Assembly (NCBI RefSeq): GCF_004827385.1
Contig: NZ_SRXN01000049.1
Location: forward strand, 1-40,723
Origin: Ensifer sp. MPMI2T
Lineage (GTDB): Bacteria; Pseudomonadota; Alphaproteobacteria; Rhizobiales; Rhizobiaceae
Direction: 5' to 3'
DNA length: 40,723 nucleotides
Part shown: piece after piece, positions 12,087 through 21,063 of the stretch
Position numbering within the stretch: position 1 is the stretch's first letter
Layout of the letters: each line of letters begins with the position of its first letter
The notes under the pieces: generated by a model
What the model was told of the DNA's origin: nothing
Seen by the model: only the letters and a program-made list of their open reading frames with translations
The model's database searches: none
Made by a program: the position numbers and the translations under genes

Positions 12087-14051
12087 ATGCCGACGACCGG
12101 AATTCCACCCCTGGGCGTGACGCGCACATCAGCGGGAACGCGCTTTGCCGTCTGGTCGCGTCATGCCGCCCGCATCGACCTCTGCCTATTCGACAAGAGC
12201 GGCGACAGAGAGCTCCGTCGCCTGCCGATGCTACGCGAAGGCGACGTCCACAGCCTCGCGCTTACTGATACACCTGTAGGGACTCGCTATGGTTTGCGGG
12301 CCGACGGTATCTACTCGCCCGATCATGGGCTCTGGTTCGACCCTTCGAAGCTTTTGGTCGATCCCTACGCGATTGAGCTCGATCGTCCTTTTCGCCACGA
12401 TCCTCGCCTGACGATCTTCGGTGAGGAGACCGCCGATCTGGTCCCGAAAGCGATCGTGACCGAAACAAAACCGGTGAAGGTGGGGCCGCCGCTTTTCCAG
12501 CGTGGCGGATTGATCTACGAGGTGGCTGTCAAGCCGTTCACCATTCTGCATCCGGATATTCCCGAGGAGAAACGCGGCACGGTCGGCGCCCTGGCGGAGC
12601 CGGTGATCATTGACCACCTGAAGCGCCTTGGCGTTTCCGCCATCGAACTAATGCCGATCGTCGCCTGGATCGATGAGCGGCACCTGCCATCGCTCGGCCT
12701 TCACAACGGTTGGGGCTACAACCCGATCGCCCCGATGGCTCTGGATCCGCGACTCGTGCCCGGCGGCGTCAAGGAACTGCGCAAGACTGTCGAGACGCTG
12801 CACAAGGCCGGCATCGACGTCATCCTCGATCTCGTCTTCAACCATTCCGGCGAGAGCGACCGCCTCGGCACGACGCTTTCCATGCGCGGGCTCGACAACC
12901 TCACCTACTACCGCCACGTGACCGACCAGCCCGGAGAACTCATCAACGACACCGGCTGCGGCAATACGATCGCTTGCGACCATCCGGTCGTACGGGAGCT
13001 GATCCTCGACAGCCTGCGCCATTTCGTGCTTGCCGCTGGCGTCGACGGCTTCCGCTTCGACCTCGCGTCGATCCTAGGGCGTGATATGAGCGGCTTCCAC
13101 CGCGACGCCGCTCTCTTTGCGGCCATTGCCGAAGATTCCGTGCTTCGCGACCGTATTCTTATTGCCGAACCGTGGGACACGGGTCCCGGCGGCTACCAGC
13201 TCGGCAATTTCCCCGAACCCTTCCTTGAATGGAACGACCGCGCGCGTGACGACATTCGCCGCTACTGGCGCGGCGACCGGCATGCGATCGGCGCGCTCGC
13301 GACCGCACTCGCCGGCTCCTCCGATACGTTCTCCCGGTGGGGCGAGACGGCGACGCGCAGCGTCAACTTCATCGCCGCGCACGACGGCTTCACGCTGACG
13401 GATCTCACCGCTTATGCGCGCAAGCACAACGAGGCGAACGGCGAAGACAATCGTGACGGCCACAACGAGAACTATTCGTGGAACAATGGCGCCGAAGGTC
13501 CCATTGCCGATCCGGAAATCCAGGCTGCGAGACAAGCCGACGCCATGGCGCTGATCGGCACGCTTTTCGCTTCGCGCGGAACCATCATGCTCGCCGCCGG
13601 CGACGAAGGTGGGCGCAGCCAGGGCGGCAACAACAATGCCTATGCGCAGGACAACGGCCTTACCTGGCTCGATTGGACGAAGCTCGACCAGGGGCTCATC
13701 GACCACACGGCCGCGCTCTCAGCGATGCGTCGGCGTTTTGACGTCTTCGCGGAGACGCGCTTCTTCACCGGCAAGGGCGACGTCACCTGGCTGCGTCTCG
13801 ACGGCCATCCCTTGATGATCGAGGATTGGGAGCACCCGGCGACCGATAATCTCGTCATGCTGCTTTCGACCGGGGACCGGGAACAGCGACGAGCGACACG
13901 GCTCGCCGTGGTCATCAACCGCGGTCATGCGCCGCATCCTTTTCAGCTTCCAGCAAGCCTCGACGGCGAGTGGCGCGACGCTCTTTCCGAGACTGCGGCA
14001 CCCCCGTTCGTCGCCCCTCGCTCGGTCACCTTCTTCGTCGAGATTTTCTGA
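12087..14051 (+). CDS. glgX: glycogen debranching enzyme (isoamylase type)
   Basis: GlgX hydrolyses alpha-1,6 branches of the limit dextrins left by GlgP. The 654-residue protein has an N-terminal CBM48 domain (about 8-95), a GH13 barrel and a C-terminal beta domain. The catalytic residues are visible: Asp325 in GFRFDLASILGRD, Glu361 in LIAEPWDTG and Asp433 in AHDGFTLTDL. LVFNHSGE and WNNGAEGP are further isoamylase/GlgX stretches. ATG 12087 follows AAGAGG at about 10 nt. A longer frame running back to 11823 would encode the inverted repeat and is rejected. The 265-nt gap after pgm suggests either read-through or a separate promoter. Confidence 0.95.
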   Translation: MPTTGIPPLGVTRTSAGTRFAVWSRHAARIDLCLFDKSGDRELRRLPMLREGDVHSLALTDTPVGTRYGLRADGIYSPDHGLWFDPSKLLVDPYAIELDRPFRHDPRLTIFGEETADLVPKAIVTETKPVKVGPPLFQRGGLIYEVAVKPFTILHPDIPEEKRGTVGALAEPVIIDHLKRLGVSAIELMPIVAWIDERHLPSLGLHNGWGYNPIAPMALDPRLVPGGVKELRKTVETLHKAGIDVILDLVFNHSGESDRLGTTLSMRGLDNLTYYRHVTDQPGELINDTGCGNTIACDHPVVRELILDSLRHFVLAAGVDGFRFDLASILGRDMSGFHRDAALFAAIAEDSVLRDRILIAEPWDTGPGGYQLGNFPEPFLEWNDRARDDIRRYWRGDRHAIGALATALAGSSDTFSRWGETATRSVNFIAAHDGFTLTDLTAYARKHNEANGEDNRDGHNENYSWNNGAEGPIADPEIQAARQADAMALIGTLFASRGTIMLAAGDEGGRSQGGNNNAYAQDNGLTWLDWTKLDQGLIDHTAALSAMRRRFDVFAETRFFTGKGDVTWLRLDGHPLMIEDWEHPATDNLVMLLSTGDREQRRATRLAVVINRGHAPHPFQLPASLDGEWRDALSETAAPPFVAPRSVTFFVEIF

Positions 14052-14112
14052 GTTTTTACCACCACTTGCTAGGGTTGCGTCGTCAGCCTATAGATCAACT
14101 GAGGGGCCCGTG

Positions 14113-14160
14113 GAGCGGGATGAGGAAACGTGTGAGCGGTTTTTTGCCCGCATCTCGCTC
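14113..14160. repeat. short dispersed-type palindrome upstream of the MaoC gene
   Basis: GAGCGGGATG (14113-14122) pairs with CATCTCGCTC (14151-14160) across an inner gtgagcggttttttgccc stretch. I recall closely similar sequences in many rhizobial intergenic regions, but that is from memory only. It lies 30-78 nt before the MaoC start and may form an RNA hairpin. Confidence 0.5.
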
Positions 14161-14190
14161 TAATGTTTTTGAGGCGATCAGGACAATCAT

Positions 14191-14679
14191 ATGCCGCACG
14201 AAATTTCGCTTTCAGAAGTCAAGAATTTGATCGGCAAGGAGCTCGGCGTTTCCGACTGGATCACCGTGACTCAGAAGACCATCGATAGTTTTGCCGAGGC
14301 GACGGGCGACTTCCAGTTCATCCACACCGATCCGGTGCGCGCGGCAGCAGAAACGCCTTTCGGAGGCACGATCGCCCACGGCTTCCTGTCGCTCTCGCTG
14401 CTTTCGGCGATGAACTACAATTGCCTGCCGAAGATCCGCGAACAGACGATGGGCATCAATTACGGCTTCGACAAGGTTCGCTTCATCGCGCCGGTAAAGA
14501 GCGGCGCCAGGGTGCGCGGCCGGTTCACCATGGCAGACGCCCGCTTTCGCGGCGCCGGCATGCTGATGATCACCTATGACGTAACCGTCGAGATCGAGGG
14601 CGAGCGCAAGCCCGCCCTGACGGCGACATGGCAGACGATCATCCAGTTCGACCCGAAGGACCGGCCGGCCGATGCCTGA
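14191..14679 (+). CDS. MaoC-like (R)-enoyl-CoA hydratase family protein
   Basis: This 162-residue single hotdog-fold protein carries the hydratase-2 signature. Asp40 and His45 lie in ATGDFQFIHTDP, followed by AAAETPFGGTIAHGFLSLSL, giving the Asp-x4-His spacing of PhaJ-type (R)-specific enoyl-CoA hydratases. Such enzymes hydrate trans-2-enoyl-CoA and can feed polyhydroxyalkanoate synthesis or acyl modification. AGGA lies about 7 nt before the ATG. The last 8 nt overlap the start of the following DUF2332 gene, so the two are probably translated together. Its placement downstream of the glycogen genes, with a palindrome between, does not prove a link to them. The physiological substrate cannot be told from sequence. 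Confidence 0.88.
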   Translation: MPHEISLSEVKNLIGKELGVSDWITVTQKTIDSFAEATGDFQFIHTDPVRAAAETPFGGTIAHGFLSLSLLSAMNYNCLPKIREQTMGINYGFDKVRFIAPVKSGARVRGRFTMADARFRGAGMLMITYDVTVEIEGERKPALTATWQTIIQFDPKDRPADA

Positions 14680-15745
14680 GCAAGCGGAAACCGAGGAGCG
14701 TGTCCGCCGGGCCTTTCACGGGCAACACAAGGCGTGCGAAGAACTCGGTTCCCCTTTCATGGCCAGGCTCTGCCGGCTGGCAGCAGAGCGGCTCGATCGT
14801 GAGAGTGCGGTCGGCCGCCGGGTCTTAGACTGGGAAGGCGATCCCCGGCCTGAAGCGGACTCCGTACCGCTGCGGCTGTTCGGTGCGCTTCATGCCCTCG
14901 TGTTGGCGAGGCGCGACGATAGGCTGGCTTCATGCTATCCGCCGAATGTTGTCGACGATGAAACGCTCTGGGCCGCGTGTGACGCGGCTTTCCGGACGCA
15001 GGCCGATTTCATCCTCGACCGGCTCTCTTCCGCGCCGCAGACGAATGAGGTGCGCCGCTCGGGCGTATTGCTTGTCGGTTTTCTTACGGTCGCACGCGCT
15101 TTCGGCAAACCACTTGTCCTGTCAGAAGTTGGCGCGAGTGCCGGTCTCAATCTGCACTGGGACCGCTACGGCTACGAGTTTTCCGGCAGCCAATGGGGCG
15201 ATATGGCATCCGGCGTCATTATCTCGCCCCAGTGGTCGGGAGAAGCGCCATCCGTCGGATCGGTCGAAATCGTCGGACGGGCAGGATGCGACATCAACCC
15301 GCTTGATCCAGCAAGCGAGGAGCAACGGTTGCGACTGCTCTCCTACATCTGGGCCGACCAGCCGGACCGGCTCGAGCGGACCCGAAACGCGTTGGCGATC
15401 GCGGCTGCCCATGGCAACCTTGTCGAGCGCAGAGACGCCGTTGACTGGCTGAAACAGCGCCTCGCCCATCCCTTTCCCGGTGCGATCCACGTCGTCTATC
15501 ACTCGGTCGCCTGGCAATACCTGCCTCAATCCGCCCAGCAAGAGGGCGAGGCCCTGATCGCTGCTGCGGGAAAAGCGGCGACGGCAAATGCGCCGTTTGC
15601 TTGGCTGCAGATGGAAGCGGATGGTTTGAGACCCGGCGCCGCGTTGTCGCTCCAGACCTGGCCCGGCGGCGAGAAGCACCTGATCGGTCGGGCGGATTTC
15701 CATGGTCGGTGGATAGATTGGATTGGCCTGCCGAAAAAGGAATGA
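14672..15745 (+). CDS. DUF2332 family protein
   Basis: The 357-residue protein matches the DUF2332 pattern as recalled: an N-terminal helix with a short motif (about 12-35, ending ACEELGSPFMARL), a segment on population-like alpha helices, and the central LSEVGASAGLNLHWDRYGYE near residue 150, which resembles a small-molecule or nucleotide-binding turn. No catalytic motif I can name is present, and there is no signal peptide or membrane segment. It overlaps the MaoC-like gene by 8 nt, so a shared process is likely. It ends 17 nt from the convergent alcohol dehydrogenase gene. The biochemical function is unknown. Confidence 0.75.
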   Translation: MPEQAETEERVRRAFHGQHKACEELGSPFMARLCRLAAERLDRESAVGRRVLDWEGDPRPEADSVPLRLFGALHALVLARRDDRLASCYPPNVVDDETLWAACDAAFRTQADFILDRLSSAPQTNEVRRSGVLLVGFLTVARAFGKPLVLSEVGASAGLNLHWDRYGYEFSGSQWGDMASGVIISPQWSGEAPSVGSVEIVGRAGCDINPLDPASEEQRLRLLSYIWADQPDRLERTRNALAIAAAHGNLVERRDAVDWLKQRLAHPFPGAIHVVYHSVAWQYLPQSAQQEGEALIAAAGKAATANAPFAWLQMEADGLRPGAALSLQTWPGGEKHLIGRADFHGRWIDWIGLPKKE

Positions 15746-15762
15746 TTGTCGAAGCGACAAGG

Positions 15763-16887
15763 TCAGAACGTGATCACATGGCGGATGACCCGCCCCTGAT
15801 CGAGAAGATCGAAGGCCTCGTTGATCTCTTCGAGCGGCCCCGTGCTCGATAGCAGCCGGTCGACTGGCAACTTGCCGCGCCGGTGGAGGGCAATGAATCG
15901 CGGGATATCTCGGCTCGGCACGCAGCTTCCCATGTAACTGCCGCGGATCGTGCGCTCCTCGGCGACGAGGCTGACGGCAGGGATGGCGATCTGGCTTGAG
16001 GGGTGGGCAAGTCCTGCCGACGCCGTCAAGCCGCCGCGCCGGGTGATACGATAGGCAAGCTCGAAGGCCCTGACCGATCCCGCCGCCTCCACCGCATGGT
16101 CGACGCCGCCGCGGGTCGCCTCGCGGATCTTTTCGGCTACATCCGGATCACCGGCCAGGAACGCATCGGTCGCGCCGAGTTGGAGCGCCAGCTTCAGCTT
16201 GTCCTCGGACAGATCGACCGCGACGACACGTTCGGCGCCGGCAGCGATTGCGCCTAGAACCGCCGCCAACCCGACGCCGCCGAGACCGACAACGGCAACG
16301 GACTGGCCCGGCTTGACCTGGCAGGTGTTGACGACTGCACCGACGCCGGTGAGTACAGCACAGCCGAACAGGGCCGCTTCGACCATCGGCAGATCCGCCT
16401 CGATCCTGACGGCGGAATGGCGCGAGACGACGGCATAATCGGCAAAGGCGGAAACGCCGAGATGGTGATGCACCGGAACCGCATCGCAGCGCAGACGGCG
16501 CTCGCCTGAAAGCAGCGTCCCCTTGCCGTTCGCCTCCGCACCCGGAATGCAGAGCGCCGGCCTGCCCTCCGCGCAGGGCGGGCAATGGCCGCAGCTCGGC
16601 ATGAAGCTCATCACCACGCGATCACCGGGCGCGATGTCGCGCACGCTGCTCCCGACCGCCTCCACGGTGCCCGCCGCCTCGTGGCCAAGCGCCATCGGCA
16701 CCGAACGTGGCCGATCGCCATTGATGACCGAGAGGTCGGAGTGACAGAGCCCGGCGGCACCAATTCTGACCAGAAGCTCGTCCGGCCCCGGCGGATCGAG
16801 GTCGACGGTCTCGATCGATAGAGGCCGGGTGTTGGCATAGGGCCTTTCGACCGGTGATTTCCTCAGCACCGCCGCGCGTGTCTTCAC
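15763..16887 (-). CDS. zinc-dependent alcohol dehydrogenase family protein
   Basis: This 374-residue medium-chain dehydrogenase should oxidise an alcohol or related substrate with NAD(P). The catalytic zinc ligands are Cys48 (GLCHSD), His69-Glu70 (GHEAAG) and Cys176 (GCAVLTG). The structural zinc is held by Cys99, Cys102, Cys105 and Cys113. The Rossmann motif GLGGVG spans 201-206, with Asp225 (AVDLSEDK) favouring NAD over NADP. The overall pattern is nearest the class III/aryl-alcohol group. The start is GTG, chosen for GGAGGA 7 nt upstream. It runs convergent with the DUF2332 gene and lies downstream of the sox operon terminator, so it is a separate unit. The real substrate is unknown. Confidence 0.9.
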   Translation of the reverse strand: MKTRAAVLRKSPVERPYANTRPLSIETVDLDPPGPDELLVRIGAAGLCHSDLSVINGDRPRSVPMALGHEAAGTVEAVGSSVRDIAPGDRVVMSFMPSCGHCPPCAEGRPALCIPGAEANGKGTLLSGERRLRCDAVPVHHHLGVSAFADYAVVSRHSAVRIEADLPMVEAALFGCAVLTGVGAVVNTCQVKPGQSVAVVGLGGVGLAAVLGAIAAGAERVVAVDLSEDKLKLALQLGATDAFLAGDPDVAEKIREATRGGVDHAVEAAGSVRAFELAYRITRRGGLTASAGLAHPSSQIAIPAVSLVAEERTIRGSYMGSCVPSRDIPRFIALHRRGKLPVDRLLSSTGPLEEINEAFDLLDQGRVIRHVITF

Positions 16888-16985
16888 GCTCGCTCCTCCG
16901 CTTCAAGCTCATGATTCTCGGTTGAATTGACCCAAAAGTTAGCGTGATCGGTTCTCATGAGTCGAGACACTGTTGGAGTGAATTG

Positions 16986-17096
16986 CCCCTCACCCTAGCC
17001 CTCTCCCCGCACGCAGGGAGAGGGGACTTCGGCAGCGCGGCATATCCCTTCTCCCCGTCAAAACGGGGAGAAGGTGCCGGCAGGCGGATGAGGGGC
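16986..17096. repeat. RIME-like double palindrome
   Basis: The element begins CCCCTCACCCTAGCCCTC and ends GGCAGGCGGATGAGGGGC, with outer CCCCTCA/TGAGGGG arms. Inside are two hairpins: CCTCTCCCCGC with GGGAGAGG (about 17000-17024), and a 12-bp stem CCTTCTCCCCGT/ACGGGGAGAAGG (17047-17074). This layout resembles the rhizobial intergenic mosaic elements (RIME); assignment to RIME1 is from memory. It lies between the sox operon and the alcohol dehydrogenase gene, both on the minus strand. Confidence 0.7.
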
Positions 17097-17121
17097 CAGG
17101 TCTCGGTCGCTTACAAAAGAA

Positions 17122-17145
17122 AAGCGGCGGATCACTCCGCCGCTT
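17122..17145 (-). terminator. rho-independent terminator of the sox operon
   Basis: AAGCGGCGG (17122-17130) and CCGCCGCTT (17137-17145) form a perfect 9-bp stem with a 6-nt loop. On the minus strand it is followed by TTCTTTT. It begins 24 nt past the soxG stop, as expected for the end of soxBDAG. Confidence 0.85.
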
Positions 17146-17168
17146 CCAAGTTTGAGAGCAACGCCTCT

Positions 17169-17723
17169 TCAGTGCCCCGCGTCCTCCGCACCCTCGGAGA
17201 GGAGACCGAAGACAAAGGGCGAAAACGACCGCCAGCACTCGACGCGGAAAATATCCTCGGCCGTGCGGAAAAGCACGATTTCCGCCTTACCCAGGATCGT
17301 CCGCGAACAAGCGCCGACCGGGAAGATCGCGAGCGAAAGGTCCTGCGGACAACCGCTGTTGACCGCCACCTCGGCGCCCGGGCCGCTGACGATGACGGCC
17401 GTGTTGCGATGGGAAATGTCGACCGCCGAATGCATGACGCCACTGGACGCGGCAGCCGCCATCAAATCCTTGCCGTCTTCGTCGATCACCAGCCACTCGT
17501 CCGGACCGAGCCAGAGCGCGTGGCGCTTTCCGGTCGAAGCGGACGTCTTCGGTCGCGTCGGCAGAGTGATCCCCAGCGCCGCGGAGAGCGCCACAACTGC
17601 GTCCGGTGCGGCGCGCAGGGATATCCGCGAGGCGGGCCCCGCGGGCGTCAGGATCGCCGCCGGCGAGCCGCCACGGAGGCCGGCGAGCGGAGCATTGCGG
17701 ATTGCAGTTGCCTGGTCAGCCAT
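17169..17723 (-). CDS. soxG: sarcosine oxidase subunit gamma
   Basis: This is the 184-residue gamma subunit of heterotetrameric sarcosine oxidase, which demethylates sarcosine to glycine and generates H2O2 and 5,10-methylene-tetrahydrofolate. The start ATG at 17723 has a perfect AAGGAGGT 7 nt upstream; the longer frame to 17762 is rejected. The protein has GcvT-like features: WLGPDEWLVI near residue 75, DISHRNTAVIVSGPGA near 100, then FRTAEDIFRVECWRSF at the end. It overlaps soxA by 8 nt and is the last gene of the operon before the terminator. The gamma subunit is structural and has no known catalytic residues. Confidence 0.93.
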   Translation of the reverse strand: MADQATAIRNAPLAGLRGGSPAAILTPAGPASRISLRAAPDAVVALSAALGITLPTRPKTSASTGKRHALWLGPDEWLVIDEDGKDLMAAAASSGVMHSAVDISHRNTAVIVSGPGAEVAVNSGCPQDLSLAIFPVGACSRTILGKAEIVLFRTAEDIFRVECWRSFSPFVFGLLSEGAEDAGH

Positions 17724-20709
17724 GGAGGCGACCTCCTTCCTTGTCAAAGAACACCATGTCACTCACCTCGACGGCGATCGTCCGGTCGGCCATCGGCACA
17801 TAGAGCGTCTGCCCGAGCCGGGCGCGACCGCCGGCGACAACTGCCAGGGCGATCGAACGGCCGCAATTTGACGACCAATAGGACGAGGTGACATGGCCAA
17901 GCATGGTCATCGGCTTCGGCTCGTTCGGATTGGCAACGATCTGCGCGCCTTCCTCCAGAACCACCTTCGGATCCTTGGTAAGGAGACCGACGAGCTGTTT
18001 GCGACCGTCCTTGACGAGGTCCGGGCGCTTCAGCCCGCGAATGCCGACGAAATCCGGCTTCTTCTTCGACACCGCCCAGGAAAGGCCGGCATCGTCCGGA
18101 GTGAGGGTCCCGTCCGTATCCTGACCGACGATGATGTAGCCCTTCTCGGCGCGCAGCACGTGCATCGTCTCGGTGCCATAGGCGCAGGCGCCCATTGGTT
18201 CAGCCCGAGCCCAGATCGCCTCCCATACGGCCTGACCGTAGTCCGCGGGAACGTTGACTTCGAAACCGAGTTCGCCGGTGAACGACATACGGAAAAGCCG
18301 CGTCGGCACGCCGCAGATCCGCCCTTCGGCAACGCTCATGTGCGGGAAGGCCTCGTTCGAAAGATCGATGCCCTCGACGAGCGGCGCGATGATCTCGCGC
18401 GCCTTCGGACCCTGCACCGCAATGACCGCCCACTGCTCAGTGGTCGAGGTGAGCCAGACTTTGAGATGCGGGAACTCCGTCTGCAGATAGTCTTCCATGT
18501 GGTGCATGACGCGCGGCGCGCCGCCGGTCGTCGTCGTCACGTGGAAGCGGTCCTCGGCAAGACGGCCGACAACGCCGTCGTCATAGACGAAGCCGTCGTC
18601 GCGCAGCATGATGCCGTAGCGGCAGCGGCCGGGTTTCAGGTTGTCCCATGCGTTCGTGTACATCAGATTGAGGAACTTGGCCGCATCGGGGCCGACGACC
18701 TCGATCTTGCCGAGCGTCGACGCATCGAAGACGCCGGCCACCTCGCGAACGGTCTTGCATTCGCGCGCAACCGCTTCGTGCATGGACTCACCGGCCTTCG
18801 GATAGAACCAGGCGCGCTTCCAGTTGCCGACATCCTCGAACTCGGCGCCTCGCGCCTCTTCCCAGGCATGCATCGGCGTCTTGCGGGCCGGATCGAACAG
18901 GCTCCCACGAGAATGGTTGACGATCGTGCCGAAAGTCACCGGCGTGTAGGGCTGGCGGAAGGTCGTCAGCCCGACCTCGGGGATCCCCTTGCCGAGCGCT
19001 TCCGCGGCGATCGCGAGCCCGTGCATGTTTGAGAGCTTGCCCTGGTCGGACGCCATACCGTTGGTGGTGAAGCGCTTGATATGCTCCACCGAGTGCATGC
19101 CCTCGCGCACGGCAAGGCGAATGTCCTTGGCGCAGACGTCGTGCTGGAAGTCGATAAAGGCCTTGACCGTCGTGTCTGGCCCTGCCCCTTCGGCTGCGCC
19201 GATCATGCCGCCCGTCCAGGCGAAGGCGTTCTCGCCGGAGATTGCGAGTTGCGATCCGTTTTCAGCACCAGCAGCGCGCGCTGCCAGTTCACCGGCGGCA
19301 AGCGCCTCGTCGATCGTCGCCTGGAGATCGTCCGTGCCGTTGCATGCACCGATCGAGAGGCAATCCTGCGCATAGGTACCCGGCAGGAAGCGCTCTGTTG
19401 CGGCATCGAACTTCACCTTGCCACGCGATTGCGAGAAGAGGTGCACCGATGGCGTCCAGCCGGCGGAGACCAGCAGCGCATCGACCGCGATCTTGCGTGC
19501 AGCGCCGCCACCCCTTCGAGCGACACTGATCGACGCGATCCTGAGCTTGCCCGTGGTGTTGACGACCGAATGACCGGTCAGCACTTCGATGCCGAGCCGG
19601 CGTGCCTCGTTGAGCACCGCCTCGCCGGGCTTCTCGCGGCTGTCGACGATCGCCGGCACGAAGACCCCCGCCTTCTTGAGGTCAAAGGCGGCCTCATAGG
19701 CGGAATCATGCGCCGTGTAGATGCCGACTTTGGTACCGACGGCGACGCCGAAATGGTTGAGATAGGTGCGCCCCGCCGACGCCAGCATGATGCCCGGCCG
19801 GTCGTTGTTGGCGAAGACCATGTGACGCTCGATCGCGCCGTTGGCGAGAATGACCTTCTTCGCCCGCACCTGCCAGAGCCGCTCGCGCGGCAATGCCTTG
19901 TCCGGGGCAGAGAGATGATCGGTGACCCGTTCGACGAGACCGACGAAGTTGTGGTTGTAGTAGCCGAACGCGGTCGTGCGGGTCAGCACCGTGACGTTGT
20001 CCTTCTCCGCGAGCGCTTTGCCGGTCGCCTGCGCCCATTCGTAGCCGGGCTTGCCGTCGACGACCGTGCCGCTGTCATAATGGAGCGCACCGCCCACTTC
20101 CGACTGTTCGTCGCAGAGGATGACCTTAGCGCCGGCCTGCGCAGCCGCGAGCGCCGCCGAAAGGCCGGCAACGCCCGCGCCGACCACCAGCACGTCGCAA
20201 TGCACGTACCGGCTCGCATAGTGATCCGGATCGGCCTCCGTCGGTGCAACGCCGAGGCCGGCCGCACGGCGGATGAAGGGCTCGTAGAGGCTGTGCCATG
20301 CCGCCTTCGGCCACATGAACGTCTTGTAGTAGAAACCTGCAGCGAAGAAGGGCGAGAGCAGATCGTTGAACCCGCCGACATCGAACGCGAGCGACGGCCA
20401 GCGGTTTTGCGACGAGACCTTCATCCCGTCGAAGACCTCCTGCACCGTGGCGCGCACGTTCGGCTGTCTGCGTGCCGCGTCGCGCGATACGTCGAGCAGC
20501 GCATTCGGTTCCTCAGCGCCGGCGGAAAGAATGCCGCGCGGACGGTGGTACTTGAACGACCGGCCGACAAGATGGATGCCATGGGCAAGCAAGGCCGAGG
20601 CAACCGTATCGCCCTCGAGCGCCGTCAGCGTCCGGCCGTCGAAGGTGAACCTGGCGGTGCGGGCGGGCGTCAGGCGTCCCGCACCCGAAATGCGATTGCC
20701 CCCGCTCAT
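17716..20709 (-). CDS. soxA: sarcosine oxidase subunit alpha
   Basis: This 997-residue subunit binds NAD and tetrahydrofolate. The N-terminal part (about 15-110) has the fold of 2Fe-2S ferredoxin-like domains without the cluster (FDGRTLTALEGDTVASAL). A dinucleotide-binding domain begins with GAGVAG at 177-182. The C-terminal third (from about 600) resembles the GcvT aminomethyltransferase, which passes the formaldehyde unit to tetrahydrofolate (GELGFEVNVPADYG). The start ATG has AAGGAG 8 nt upstream and overlaps the soxD stop as ATGA. The length is normal for heterotetrameric enzymes. It acts in the cytoplasm, linked to choline/betaine/creatinine breakdown. Confidence 0.96.
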   Translation of the reverse strand: MSGGNRISGAGRLTPARTARFTFDGRTLTALEGDTVASALLAHGIHLVGRSFKYHRPRGILSAGAEEPNALLDVSRDAARRQPNVRATVQEVFDGMKVSSQNRWPSLAFDVGGFNDLLSPFFAAGFYYKTFMWPKAAWHSLYEPFIRRAAGLGVAPTEADPDHYASRYVHCDVLVVGAGVAGLSAALAAAQAGAKVILCDEQSEVGGALHYDSGTVVDGKPGYEWAQATGKALAEKDNVTVLTRTTAFGYYNHNFVGLVERVTDHLSAPDKALPRERLWQVRAKKVILANGAIERHMVFANNDRPGIMLASAGRTYLNHFGVAVGTKVGIYTAHDSAYEAAFDLKKAGVFVPAIVDSREKPGEAVLNEARRLGIEVLTGHSVVNTTGKLRIASISVARRGGGAARKIAVDALLVSAGWTPSVHLFSQSRGKVKFDAATERFLPGTYAQDCLSIGACNGTDDLQATIDEALAAGELAARAAGAENGSQLAISGENAFAWTGGMIGAAEGAGPDTTVKAFIDFQHDVCAKDIRLAVREGMHSVEHIKRFTTNGMASDQGKLSNMHGLAIAAEALGKGIPEVGLTTFRQPYTPVTFGTIVNHSRGSLFDPARKTPMHAWEEARGAEFEDVGNWKRAWFYPKAGESMHEAVARECKTVREVAGVFDASTLGKIEVVGPDAAKFLNLMYTNAWDNLKPGRCRYGIMLRDDGFVYDDGVVGRLAEDRFHVTTTTGGAPRVMHHMEDYLQTEFPHLKVWLTSTTEQWAVIAVQGPKAREIIAPLVEGIDLSNEAFPHMSVAEGRICGVPTRLFRMSFTGELGFEVNVPADYGQAVWEAIWARAEPMGACAYGTETMHVLRAEKGYIIVGQDTDGTLTPDDAGLSWAVSKKKPDFVGIRGLKRPDLVKDGRKQLVGLLTKDPKVVLEEGAQIVANPNEPKPMTMLGHVTSSYWSSNCGRSIALAVVAGGRARLGQTLYVPMADRTIAVEVSDMVFFDKEGGRLHG

Positions 20710-21047
20710 TGTGCTGCTCCTTCCAGGGCCTCGTAGGTTTCGACCTGTGCGCTCGTCTTCGGCTCTGCGTTGAGGTCGGGCTTCGGCTCGCCGGCCTTGT
20801 AGGTGGTGAGGAACCGGTCGCTCACCGTGTCACGGGCCGCATTGAAGAAACGGCCGCAGCCATGGATGTGCCGCCATCTCTCGAAGATCACACCCTTCGG
20901 GTTGTCGCGCAGGAAGAAATAGGCTTCGAACTCTTCGTCGCTGATCTCGGCGATATTGGTCGGGCGAGCGATGTGGGCATCGCCTGCATTGCGGAATTCA
21001 AGCTCGGAGCGCTCTTCTTCGCAATAGGGGCAGTAAATCAGAAGCAT
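20706..21047 (-). CDS. soxD: sarcosine oxidase subunit delta
   Basis: This 113-residue subunit carries a structural zinc. Cys6 and Cys9 in YCPYCEEER, and His60, His62 and Cys64 in RHIHGCGRFF, are the likely ligands, matching the Cys/His set known from Corynebacterium enzymes. The start at 21047 is chosen because the protein then begins MLLIYCPYC, as in other SoxD proteins; the longer frame to 21074 overlaps soxB and has no better ribosome site. AGGA sits 9 nt upstream. It lies 16 nt after soxB and overlaps soxA by 4 nt. Confidence 0.94.
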   Translation of the reverse strand: MLLIYCPYCEEERSELEFRNAGDAHIARPTNIAEISDEEFEAYFFLRDNPKGVIFERWRHIHGCGRFFNAARDTVSDRFLTTYKAGEPKPDLNAEPKTSAQVETYEALEGAAQ

Positions 21048-21063
21048 CTGGAATGTCCTCGCA

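Noticed and set aside
10184..12127. A 647-codon open frame on the minus strand covering pgm
   Set aside because: It is the antisense shadow of pgm; pgm has all active-site motifs, and the antisense product is Arg/His/Val-rich with no recognisable domain.
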